From Roseofilum casamattae BLCC-M143 (lineage in GTDB: Bacteria > Cyanobacteriota > Cyanobacteriia > Cyanobacteriales > Desertifilaceae), in the NCBI RefSeq assembly GCF_030068455.1, contig NZ_JAQOSQ010000014.1:1-64000 (forward strand): a stretch of DNA of 64,000 nucleotides. Reading direction: 5' to 3'. The translations under genes were made by a program, and so were the position numbers. Of the stretch, positions 37,040-45,321 are shown in pieces. The notes below the pieces were generated by a model. It was not told the origin of the DNA. It saw nothing but the letters and a program-made list of their open reading frames with translations, and did not search any database. The stretch's first letter is position 1, and every line of letters begins with the position of its first letter.

Positions 37040-38621
37040 TTTGCTCTTCCTTCTCGTCCTCGCTGGATGCGGGCGGAAATCTCCCGATATTACCCAGTTG
37101 CCGCCACTCCCTCAAGATCCTTTTATTCAAGTTTATTTTAATGCATCTGAAGCTGCCAGTTACACCGATCCCTATCGGCAAATTCATCGCCTGGGAGATA
37201 ATCTGGAGGAGAAGATAATTGAGGCGATCGCCACGGCAGAAACGAGTATAGATATTGCCGTGCAAGAGTTTCGCCTTCCCGAACTGGCGCGAGCATTAGC
37301 AGAACGAGCAAACGCGGGAGTCAAGATCAGAATTATCTTGGAGAATAAGTATTCTCGGTCTTGGAGTCAATATTCCGATGGCGAACTTGCGGAAATTCCA
37401 GAGAGAGATCGCGATCGCTACGAGGAGTTTTTGGCCCTCGTCGATCTGAATGAAGATGGAACATTATCTCCAGACGAACTTAACCAACGGGATGCGTTTG
37501 CTATCTTAAATAATGCCGGAATTGAAATACGCGATGACACGGCAGATGGCTCGAAAGGCAGCGGGTTAATGCATCACAAGTTTATCGTGATTGACAACCG
37601 CGAGCTTATCGTTTCTTCGGCTAACTTTACGACCAGTGGAATTCATGGAGATTTCGACTCTCCAGATAGCCGAGGCAACGCCAATCATCTCTTACAAATT
37701 CAGAGTATTACTTTGAGCGAGATTTTTACGGAAGAGTTTAATCTTTTATGGGGAAATAACATCGGTACCAGCCAGTTTGGTTTGAATAAACCCCGTCGCG
37801 GACTGCAAAAAGTTCGAGTCGGCACAACTCCAGTCTCCGTCTTCTTTTCGCCGACTTCTGCTTCCAAAGAGTGGAGTAACAGTGGCAATGGGGCGATCGC
37901 GCAAACTCTGAAAACTGCGGAAACTGCGATCGATATTGCCACATTTGTTTTCTCGGAACAACAACTTTCTAATGTGCTGCATATCTTATCTCAAAATGGA
38001 ATAACCGTTCGCACCTTAATTGACCGCAGTTTTATCTATCGTTACTACAGCGAAGGATTGGATATGCTCGGAGTTGCTCTAGCCGAAAAATGTAAATACG
38101 AACCCGATAATTTACCCTGGCTCAGACCGATAAAAACCGTCGGTACTCCCGCTCTTCCTCCGGGAGATAAATTGCATCATAAATTTGCCATAATTGACGA
38201 GAAAACTGTTATTACCGGATCGCAAAATTGGTCGGCAGCAGCAAACCATAAGAATGATGAAACCATACTCATTCTGGAAAATCCTACAGTTGCCGCTCAC
38301 TTCGATCGCGAATTTCAACGATTGTATCGAATTGCACAGATTGGAATTCCGGAAAAGGTTGCGCAGCGGCTGGAAGCACAACAAAAAGAATGTCCGGTTA
38401 TTGCCGCTCCGAGTAACTTGCCCATTCGCGGAAAAGTTGTTAATTTAAATACAGCAACTATTGTGGAATTAGAAGCCTTACCGGGAGTTGGAGAAACCCT
38501 GGCGCAACGGATTATTGCCGCGCGAGAGCAACAGCCATTCAAGTCTCTAGAGGATCTCGATCGCGTTAAGGGAGTCGGTCCGAGTTTGCTGAAAAAGCTG
38601 GAGGGACGAGTCACTTGGTAG
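36996..38621 (+). CDS. Phospholipase D-like lipoprotein with EF-hand loop and ComEA helix-hairpin-helix tail
   Basis: From ATG 36996 (541 residues) there is a lipoprotein signal (SLLFLLVLAGC). Two HKD active-site motifs are intact: LMHHKFIVIDNRELIVSSAN and KLHHKFAIIDEKTVITGSQN, defining a two-domain PLD fold. Near residue 149 an insertion carries a canonical EF-hand loop, DLNEDGTLSPDE, with all Ca ligands. The C terminus (VNLNTATIVELEALPGVGET, VKGVGPSLLKKLEG) is a ComEA-type tandem helix-hairpin-helix, a DNA-binding fold. It may be a calcium-controlled periplasmic nuclease; this is inference. Confidence 0.87.
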   Translation: MNKPLWRNWRKSFTSLLFLLVLAGCGRKSPDITQLPPLPQDPFIQVYFNASEAASYTDPYRQIHRLGDNLEEKIIEAIATAETSIDIAVQEFRLPELARALAERANAGVKIRIILENKYSRSWSQYSDGELAEIPERDRDRYEEFLALVDLNEDGTLSPDELNQRDAFAILNNAGIEIRDDTADGSKGSGLMHHKFIVIDNRELIVSSANFTTSGIHGDFDSPDSRGNANHLLQIQSITLSEIFTEEFNLLWGNNIGTSQFGLNKPRRGLQKVRVGTTPVSVFFSPTSASKEWSNSGNGAIAQTLKTAETAIDIATFVFSEQQLSNVLHILSQNGITVRTLIDRSFIYRYYSEGLDMLGVALAEKCKYEPDNLPWLRPIKTVGTPALPPGDKLHHKFAIIDEKTVITGSQNWSAAANHKNDETILILENPTVAAHFDREFQRLYRIAQIGIPEKVAQRLEAQQKECPVIAAPSNLPIRGKVVNLNTATIVELEALPGVGETLAQRIIAAREQQPFKSLEDLDRVKGVGPSLLKKLEGRVTW

Positions 38622-38695
38622 TTTTTCATGCATTCGCGACTAGGGATTTCCGCTATTGCGATCGATAAAGTTGTAATTCTTATCATTCCCTCGCC

Positions 38696-38769
38696 TTTTC
38701 CCCACAACTTCCACACTATTTCCACAAGCATTTTTGGTATTTTCCACAGTTTTCCCAGGCTTTTCCACA
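38696..38769 (+). other. Array of DnaA boxes, putative origin of replication
   Basis: Within 74 bp there are two perfect cyanobacterial-type DnaA boxes TTTTCCACA (38740-38748, 38761-38769), an 8/9 match ATTTCCACA (38718-38726), and weaker variants at 38696 (TTTTCCCCACA), 38707 (ACTTCCACA) and 38750 (TTTTCCCAG). All point the same way and starts are about 11, 11, 22, 10 and 11 bp apart, i.e. on one helix face. The surrounding gap 38622-39043 (422 bp) has no gene and contains an AT-rich stretch near 38880-38960. dnaA and dnaN are not in the window. Confidence 0.6.
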
Positions 38770-39043
38770 AGTTGCAAGGGTTAAAGACCTCGATCTTGCT
38801 CGAGCAATCGCGATCGCTTGGGGATTTCTCCAACGGCAGGCGATCGGGTCTGAGTTTGCACTAACTTCATGAAGTTTAGTAACAAAAACAAGCCTGAAAT
38901 TACTATTTTTACGTCCAATAAGCAAAAATTAACGTACCGTTTTAATAATTTGCAACATTGACAAGCCTCCCCCTTAGGAGCACAAAATAGAGTAATGAGG
39001 CATTACGCCAACATTCATCTTACCCAATCCTTGAGGGCTGCAT

Positions 39044-39277
39044 ATGCATACTACAACCGTGAGTATTCTGGCAGAAATACCTGAAGACCTACACGAATCC
39101 ATTCAATCCTACTTGGACACTCACCCTGACTGGGATCAAGAACGGGTATTTTCGGCGGCATTGTCCCTTTTCTTGCTGCAAAATGGCAACGGTCAGACGG
39201 CTGAGACTGAATCGAGTTATCGCAAGGCAGCACGAGTTTATCTCGATGCCCTATTCAATGTTTCGGCATTGCCTTAA
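39044..39277 (+). CDS. DUF2811-type small protein
   Basis: The 77-residue protein has the pattern VSILAEIPEDLHESIQSYLD followed by WDQERVFSAALSLFLLQNG, as in small cyanobacterial DUF2811 proteins. These look like short ribbon-helix-helix-like or helical proteins of unknown function. It lies directly right of the DnaA-box region and 42 bp before the protoporphyrinogen oxidase gene. Confidence 0.82.
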   Translation: MHTTTVSILAEIPEDLHESIQSYLDTHPDWDQERVFSAALSLFLLQNGNGQTAETESSYRKAARVYLDALFNVSALP

Positions 39278-39319
39278 GATCGACTCTGGCATCTCTATAC
39301 CTGTTTCTACCAACTCCCC

Positions 39320-40765
39320 ATGAGCGATTCCACTCCATCATCCAATGTTCTCCAAGCCTTGATTATCGGCGCCGGAATTAGCGGTCTCAGCCTCGCTCAC
39401 CATCTGGAGAAGCAGCAACTCTCGTCACTGTTGGTGTGCGAAGCGCAAGACCGAGTTGGGGGGAATATTACCAGTCGCGAGTCGGAAGGATTTTCCTGGG
39501 AAGAAGGGCCCAATAGTTTTCAACCCGGCCCGGAGTTACTGCGATTAACGGTAGATTTGGGTTTGCAATCCGATCTGCTCCTGGCAGATCCCCGCTTACC
39601 TCGCTTTGTCTATTGGCAAAATATCTTACATCCGGTTCCCATGAGTCCTCCAGATGCGATTAAAACGCAATTGCTCAGCGACGCTGGGAAGTTGCGAGCA
39701 TTTTTGGGAGCGGTTGGGTTTGTCTCTCCTGCTCTCGGACAATCTATTGCAGAGCAAGGTGGAGAGGAAACGGTGCGCCAGTTTTTCCAACGTCATTTAG
39801 GAGTGGAAGTGACCGAGCGGTTAGTTGCTCCATTTGTCTCTGGAGTTTATGCCGGAGATGTGGACGCGTTGAGTGCTTCAGCAGCGTTTGGTCGGGTGAC
39901 GAATTTAGAAGAGGTAGGCGGAGGATTGGTCGCCGGTGCGCTGCTGTCGCGACGGAAAAATCCCAAGCCTCCCGTCGATCCAGACCTACCGAAAACGCGA
40001 CCGGGAGAGTTAGGATCGTTTAAGGATGGGTTGAAGCAATTACCAGAGGCGATCGCCAATCGGTTGGGCGATCGGGTTAAACTGAAGTGGAAGTTAGTCG
40101 CTATCCGTCCTACAGAACGCAACACTTATCTGTGCGAGATGGAAACACCGGAAGGACATCAAACCATCGAAACTCGCAGTTTAGTCCTGACAACTCCAGC
40201 TTATATTACATCAGAATTATTAGCCGAACTCGCTCCAGTAGGCAGTCCTGCCTTAGCAGAAATTCCCTATCCTCCCGTCGCCAGCGTCGTTATCGCTTAT
40301 CCCAAATCGGCATTAAAACAACCTTTGATCGGTTTTGGCAATCTCATTCCCAGAGGACAAGGCATTCGCACCTTGGGAACCATTTGGACTTCCAGTTTAT
40401 TCCCCGGAAAAGCACCGGAAGATTGGCAATTATTCAATAATTTTATTGGCGGCGCCACCTATCCGGAATTAGGCGATTTAACCGAAGCAGAAATCGTGCA
40501 GCAAGTTCACGAAGATTTAGGCGGAATCTTGCTCAAACCCGATGCTCCCCAACCAAAAGTATTAGCCGTTCATCTGTGGAAGCGCGCCATTCCCCAATAT
40601 ACTCTCGGTCACAAACAGCGGTTAGCCTCCCTCGATCGCGATCTCTCCCAGCTTCCCGGCATGTTTGTCTGTACCAATTATACTGATGGTGTAGCGTTAG
40701 GTGACTGCGTGAAGCGATCGCAACAACATGCCACCGACATCCTCAACTATCTTCAGGCTCTATAG
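39320..40765 (+). CDS. hemY: Protoporphyrinogen oxidase (FAD, HemY type)
   Basis: This enzyme oxidises protoporphyrinogen IX to protoporphyrin IX, upstream of haem and chlorophyll. The N-terminal dinucleotide site is ALIIGAGISGLSLAHHLE, and VGGNITSRESEGFSWEEGPN, VAPFVSGVYAGDVDALSA and VCTNYTDGVALGDCV are characteristic. 481 residues is normal. It follows the DUF2811 gene by 42 bp. Confidence 0.94.
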   Translation: MSDSTPSSNVLQALIIGAGISGLSLAHHLEKQQLSSLLVCEAQDRVGGNITSRESEGFSWEEGPNSFQPGPELLRLTVDLGLQSDLLLADPRLPRFVYWQNILHPVPMSPPDAIKTQLLSDAGKLRAFLGAVGFVSPALGQSIAEQGGEETVRQFFQRHLGVEVTERLVAPFVSGVYAGDVDALSASAAFGRVTNLEEVGGGLVAGALLSRRKNPKPPVDPDLPKTRPGELGSFKDGLKQLPEAIANRLGDRVKLKWKLVAIRPTERNTYLCEMETPEGHQTIETRSLVLTTPAYITSELLAELAPVGSPALAEIPYPPVASVVIAYPKSALKQPLIGFGNLIPRGQGIRTLGTIWTSSLFPGKAPEDWQLFNNFIGGATYPELGDLTEAEIVQQVHEDLGGILLKPDAPQPKVLAVHLWKRAIPQYTLGHKQRLASLDRDLSQLPGMFVCTNYTDGVALGDCVKRSQQHATDILNYLQAL

Positions 40766-40901
40766 AAGCCATTTGGCATCTTTTCCCGTGGCGCATAACT
40801 TTGAAAGAAGTCGTCACCCAGTCGCTTCACGGTAGAGTCTGTTGAATCGAGTCCTTTTCGACTAGATAAGAGCGAATCAGTCTAGCGGTAAGGCTTGTGG
40901 C

Positions 40902-41501
40902 TTAAGGTTGAGATCTCAAATGGGTTCTATAGGGGATTGATACGGTATCAATGGAGAATTCGATGATTTGGCGATCGCAGCATACGCTATTTAAACGACA
41001 ATCCCAAGAATCGACGGGGACTTGTTCGAGGAGAGCGAAATCAAAGACAATACCAATGGTAGGAATCTGGCTCCATTCCGGAGAACTCAACATCCGGTCG
41101 TAATAACCCCCACCATAACCCAAACGATAGCCCCGGCGATCGCAAGCCACTGCTGGCACTAAGATTAAATCGACTGTAGCTGGCTCTACCAGGGGCGCAT
41201 TGTCCGGCGGTTCTAAAATGCCAAATTTTCCCGATCGCAAGGGTTCCTCGGGCTGCCAGACATGCCAGGAAAGGGATTTGCCTGTAGTTCTCGGCAATCC
41301 CCACTGAGGGCGCTGGTTCCAGAGACCGCTGAGATCGACTTCTTGCCGATGGCTAATATAACTGAGAATAAGCTGCGACCTGGCAAACCCATCAAAATTG
41401 ACTAGATGCTCGCAAATGCGATCGCTTTTTTGGCGCCATTCCGTCTTAGAAAGAGACTCGCGAGTGGCCATTAATGTTTGCCGAAGACTAGACTTATCCA
41501 T
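40902..41501 (-). CDS. 5-formyltetrahydrofolate cyclo-ligase
   Basis: This enzyme converts 5-formyl-THF to 5,10-methenyl-THF with ATP. The C-terminal signature YRLGYGGGYYDRML is clear, along with DLILVPAVACDRRG. ATG 41501 gives 199 residues and a typical MDKSSLRQTLMATRESLS start. It points toward hemY, 136 bp away; that gap shows no feature. Confidence 0.9.
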   Translation of the reverse strand: MDKSSLRQTLMATRESLSKTEWRQKSDRICEHLVNFDGFARSQLILSYISHRQEVDLSGLWNQRPQWGLPRTTGKSLSWHVWQPEEPLRSGKFGILEPPDNAPLVEPATVDLILVPAVACDRRGYRLGYGGGYYDRMLSSPEWSQIPTIGIVFDFALLEQVPVDSWDCRLNSVCCDRQIIEFSIDTVSIPYRTHLRSQP

Positions 41502-41737
41502 TGTTACAACAGTTTTTCCTATTGTGAGGTGCATTTCGAGTAGCCAGTAAATCCGGAAATAGTTTTAGCTGCAAGTCGGGTTGGATTGAGAGGAGTCAGA
41601 TAGGGTAAAATATTTAAACTATAGGTGCTAACTCTCGTCAGTTTATCCATTAATGCCGCCAGATTACTTAGAAGTAGAAGGGAATTAGACATAGTTCAGC
41701 GCGATCGAAGCTTACAGACTAGTGGAAAGATAATGTT

Positions 41738-42173
41738 ATGTCGCGATTTAATATCAGGAATTTATATTATATTACCCATATCGACAATCTACCATCAGTT
41801 CTTCAACGGGGTATACTCTCTCATAAGACACTTTTGCAAAAACAAGTTCAGACTAAGACCATTTATGATGGCAATATTGTCAATCGGCGCAGCACTAAAA
41901 CAACACTTTCTGGACTGGCGAAATAATTCTAGAGTAGAAGATATTGAAGGAGGATTACAGTGGCTGCGAGATAATGCCATTAAACAAGGGATTGAATCTT
42001 TAGCCATGCCTGCCCTTGGCTGTGGTTTAGGTAAACTAGAATGGTCGGATGTGGGGCCGCTCATGTGTCGCTATCTGAACAACATTGGAATTCCAGTAGC
42101 CATTTATCTACCGCGCGAACAACCGGTAGATCCCAAATATTTAACTCGGGAATACTTGTTGAGTGGAATCTAA
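41738..42173 (+). pseudogene. DarT-DarG toxin-antitoxin remnant (collapsed fusion)
   Basis: The frame at 41738-41926 reads LYYITHIDNLPSVLQRGILS and NRRSTKTTLSG, the N-terminal NAD-binding part of DarT DNA ADP-ribosyltransferases. From about 41900, in another frame, LDWRNNSRVEDIEGGLQWLR and SLAMPALGCGLGKLEWSDVG match the C-terminal half of the DarG macrodomain. A deletion thus removed most of DarT and the start of DarG. ATG 41738 still has GGAAAGA 7 bases upstream. Neither activity can survive. Confidence 0.65.
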
Positions 42174-42196
42174 TATACAAAGGAGGTCAACGATCG

Positions 42197-42643
42197 ATGT
42201 CTGTTATTTATAAACACGTGCAACTTGGAACAACCACTTTGGCGGTTATTATCCCCATTATCTTAATTATTTTCCTCTCCTTATTTCGCCTTTCTTTACC
42301 TGTTGCCGCTGCCATCTCGATCCTAATTGCCATAATCGCGGTAATTTTTGCAACTCTCACTGTCACCGTCACCGAAACTCAGGTACAATGCCAGTTTAGT
42401 TTTGGTTTAATTCGGAAAGCCTTTCCCATCTCCGAAATTAGTCGGGTTGCGATCGCCAAAAATCCGTGGTATTACGGGTGGGGAATTCGCTTAACTCCGA
42501 AAGGATGGATGTTTAACGTGTCGGGACTCGATGCCGTGGAACTGGAGCTAAATTCTGGCTCTTATTTCCGCATCGGTACGGACGAACCAGAAGCCCTACA
42601 TGCCGCTATCTCCCGATCGCTCGAGCTAAGGCGCGACCCATAA
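42197..42643 (+). CDS. Membrane protein with bacterial PH-like domain
   Basis: ATG 42197 has a strong ribosome site (AGGAGGT), giving 148 residues. Two adjacent hydrophobic helices (about 14-60) are followed by a beta-rich domain: VTVTETQVQCQFSFGLIRK, FPISEISRVAIAKNPWYYG, ELELNSGSYFRIGTDEPEAL. This is the layout of PH-like membrane proteins. The function is unknown. It precedes coaD by 33 bp and may be co-transcribed. Confidence 0.75.
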   Translation: MSVIYKHVQLGTTTLAVIIPIILIIFLSLFRLSLPVAAAISILIAIIAVIFATLTVTVTETQVQCQFSFGLIRKAFPISEISRVAIAKNPWYYGWGIRLTPKGWMFNVSGLDAVELELNSGSYFRIGTDEPEALHAAISRSLELRRDP

Positions 42644-42676
42644 CACCGAATACAGTCTACCAGCCGTCGCTCCACT

Positions 42677-43270
42677 ATGTCTTCTCTTACCTCTCCTTCT
42701 CCGGATATTCCTTTAACTGCCATCTATCCTGGAAGCTTCGATCCGATCACCCTTGGCCATCTCGACATCATCGAACGCGGTTCTCGACTGTGCGATCGCA
42801 CTATCGTCGTCGTGATGATTAATCCGAATAAACAGCCCCTATTTTCCGTAGACAAACGCATAAGTCAGATCGAAAAAGCAACCGCACATTTACCCAGGGT
42901 TAATGTTGACAGCTTTGACGGTCTGACCGTAGACTATGCTAGGATGCAACATGCCCAAATTTTGCTCAGAGGGCTGAGAGTCGTTTCTGACTTTGAGAAA
43001 GAGTTGCAAATGGCCCACACCAATAAAACTCTCTCAGACGAAATTGAAACCGTGTTTCTCGCAACCTCTACTGAATATGGTTTTCTCAGCAGTAGTTTGG
43101 TAAAGGAAATTGCCAAGTTTGGCGCCTCTGTCGATCATTTAGTTCCCCATCACGTCGCCCTGGATATCTACCAATGCTACAACAAGACCCCTACTCCACT
43201 CGACCGGAACGGGACAGCATCCCCCGATCTGCAGATGACTACGACGCCTCCACCAACGAAACCGCTGTAA
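42677..43270 (+). CDS. coaD: Phosphopantetheine adenylyltransferase
   Basis: CoaD adenylylates 4'-phosphopantetheine in CoA synthesis. The nucleotidyltransferase motif is [20 protein letters not shown] and the second signature is [19 protein letters not shown]. The 197 residues exceed the usual 160-165 by a Pro/Thr-rich tail ([19 protein letters not shown]). That extra tail lies exactly where the next gene overlaps by 97 bp. Confidence 0.93.
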   Translation: MSSLTSPSPDIPLTAIYPGSFDPITLGHLDIIERGSRLCDRTIVVVMINPNKQPLFSVDKRISQIEKATAHLPRVNVDSFDGLTVDYARMQHAQILLRGLRVVSDFEKELQMAHTNKTLSDEIETVFLATSTEYGFLSSSLVKEIAKFGASVDHLVPHHVALDIYQCYNKTPTPLDRNGTASPDLQMTTTPPPTKPL

Positions 43271-43869
43271 GCAATAGCGTTGAGAAACCGGAAGTCGATA
43301 TTCAAGAAGAGCTGGAACGACTGAAAGAAATTATTTTGATGAGCAGTCGCATTCCCTGGACGCGGTATACTTTTGTTGATGAAGATCGGCTGTTAGACCA
43401 AATTGAATTAATCCAGTTTCATCTCCCCAAAGTCTTCGAGCAAGCGGTAAATTTAGTAACCAATCGCGAGGAGATTATGCTGAAAGCCAAACGCTATTCT
43501 CAAGATTTGATTCGTTCTGCGGAACAACAAGCAGCGGAAATTCTCGACGAAATGACTTTAGTTCAGCAAGCGGAAGCAGAAGCACAAGTCATTTGGCAAC
43601 AAACCCTACAAGAGTGCCAACAAATGAAAGATAATTTGGCGCTGGATTTGCAAGAGATGGAAGATCGAGCCATTCGGGAATTGCAAGAGCAGCAGCAAAA
43701 ACTCTTAGACGAGTGCGATCTCATCCAGCAAGGTGCCGATGATTATGCCGATCGCGTTTTAGAAGATCTCGAAGACCGTTTGGGCGAAATGTTGCGCACG
43801 ATCCGCAACGGACGCCGACAACTCGAAGACGAGCGATCGCCAGCTCCTTCTGCTAGTGAATCCCAATAA
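43174..43869 (+). CDS. Coiled-coil protein, DivIVA-like, conserved in cyanobacteria
   Basis: The 231-residue protein is almost entirely charged coiled coil ([40 protein letters not shown]) with an N-terminal globular segment containing [20 protein letters not shown]. The pattern resembles DivIVA/SepF-related or ATP-synthase-b-like scaffolds. It starts 97 bp inside coaD in another frame, a long overlap. It may have a role in cell shape or division, inferred only from the fold. Confidence 0.78.
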   Translation: MLQQDPYSTRPERDSIPRSADDYDASTNETAVSNSVEKPEVDIQEELERLKEIILMSSRIPWTRYTFVDEDRLLDQIELIQFHLPKVFEQAVNLVTNREEIMLKAKRYSQDLIRSAEQQAAEILDEMTLVQQAEAEAQVIWQQTLQECQQMKDNLALDLQEMEDRAIRELQEQQQKLLDECDLIQQGADDYADRVLEDLEDRLGEMLRTIRNGRRQLEDERSPAPSASESQ

Positions 43870-43925
43870 TAATTTAGTATACTCTGAATTAGCCCTATCG
43901 CTCAACTAACCAGTTGCTAGGAAAT

Positions 43926-45317
43926 ATGGTCTCCGAGCAATTTCGCCGTAAACTTCGCGAGGAAGCAAAGATTTGGCATAGTGAAGGACTAATCTCCGAT
44001 CTTGTTTATGCCCAACTCTCCGATCGCTATCAGTTTACATCCCTAGAGAAAGCTGCCAGCAATCGATTTGTACTCGTCTTGCTCGGACTCGGCGGACTAT
44101 TACTCGGTTTGGGAATTATTACATTCGTTGCCGCCAATTGGCAAGGCTGGCCGCGATCGCTAAAAATTAGCATTCTCTTCGGTAGTTTCATTGCCACTAA
44201 TGGGTTTGGCTTTTGGTTTTGGCAGGCTCCTGGAGAAGGTTGGCAATCTCGTTTCGGTCAAGGTTTGTTCATTTTAGGCAGCTTAATTTTCGGCGCCAAT
44301 TTAGCCTTAATGTCCCAACTGTTTCACCTCGATGGAGACGTTTATCAACTCTATCTCATTTGGGGATTAGGGATACTCCCTTTAGCAATTAGTTTGCGCA
44401 TCACTGCATTGGGAATGGTTGCAATTGTACTAATAGCGATCGCCTATGGAGTAAGTTTAGCAGACTGGTTCGATCCCAGCGGACTCTCGGGAATCGCGAT
44501 CGCGCTCAAACACGCCCCCTTATTAACCGGAATAGTCGGTATTTTCTTAGCCCGATGGTGGAACTCGCGCCTCATCTTTTCCGCGATCGTACTCATGTTT
44601 ATTCCCGCCGTTTGGATTCAGATTCTCGCTCTTGGAGGCTCCTCAATTCCCGTCGCCGTTAAGTTTACCGTCGGCTTAATCTTACCCGCTGCATTCTTAT
44701 GGAGTTATCGCGATCTGAACCTCGCCCGTTTTGCCATTCGCTCCCGTCTCTTTCAACCCATCGCGCGAGGATTTGCCTTATGCTTGCTTGCCATGCAACT
44801 TTATCTGCTCTCCTTTCACGGGTGGTGGGACAATTGGGGAAGCTGGGATAGCATTGATGACGGTTTAGGAGGATGGTTTCTCGGTCTCGATTTACTTATC
44901 CTAATGGGCTTAACCTGCTGGCAGTGGTTTCAGTTAGGATTCCAATCCTTAAAATCCTCCTCTCCTCAACCCTGGAAACTCTCGATCCACAGCATTCTCA
45001 TCTTCTCCAGTTTAAGCCTCACCGCGATTCTCGTTCTCTGGCACTTCCTCGTTTATCCCTTACCCATTCTTGCCCCCATTTTATTGAACATCCAAGGAGC
45101 TTTATTATCCATCGAATTAGTTCGTTGGGGCATTGGACGAGCCAAGCGTTTCGGGTTTTGGAGCGGACTGGTTCTATTAACCCTACAAATTATCAGTCGG
45201 ATGCTCGAATACGATACCGGACTATTGTTAAAATCTGTTGTCTTTATTCTCTGCGGTATTGCTGTAATGGCAGCAGGTTTATGGTTTGAGAGAAACGTGA
45301 CAACTAATAATTATTAA
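43926..45317 (+). CDS. DUF2157-domain membrane protein
   Basis: An N-terminal soluble segment (FRRKLREEAKIWHSEGLISD) precedes a membrane domain of about 12-13 TM helices (LVLLGLGGLLLGLGIITFVA, NWQGWPRSLK at the typical loop). ATG 43926 (AGGAAAT upstream) gives 463 residues; a TTG at 43914 is less likely. Members of this family are uncharacterised membrane proteins, and no substrate can be named. Confidence 0.85.
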   Translation: MVSEQFRRKLREEAKIWHSEGLISDLVYAQLSDRYQFTSLEKAASNRFVLVLLGLGGLLLGLGIITFVAANWQGWPRSLKISILFGSFIATNGFGFWFWQAPGEGWQSRFGQGLFILGSLIFGANLALMSQLFHLDGDVYQLYLIWGLGILPLAISLRITALGMVAIVLIAIAYGVSLADWFDPSGLSGIAIALKHAPLLTGIVGIFLARWWNSRLIFSAIVLMFIPAVWIQILALGGSSIPVAVKFTVGLILPAAFLWSYRDLNLARFAIRSRLFQPIARGFALCLLAMQLYLLSFHGWWDNWGSWDSIDDGLGGWFLGLDLLILMGLTCWQWFQLGFQSLKSSSPQPWKLSIHSILIFSSLSLTAILVLWHFLVYPLPILAPILLNIQGALLSIELVRWGIGRAKRFGFWSGLVLLTLQIISRMLEYDTGLLLKSVVFILCGIAVMAAGLWFERNVTTNNY

Positions 45318-45321
45318 TTGT

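Noticed and set aside
40870-40920. tRNA-like stretch GTCTAGCGGTAAGGCTTG upstream of the cyclo-ligase
   Set aside because: No complete cloverleaf can be formed and the acceptor ends do not pair.
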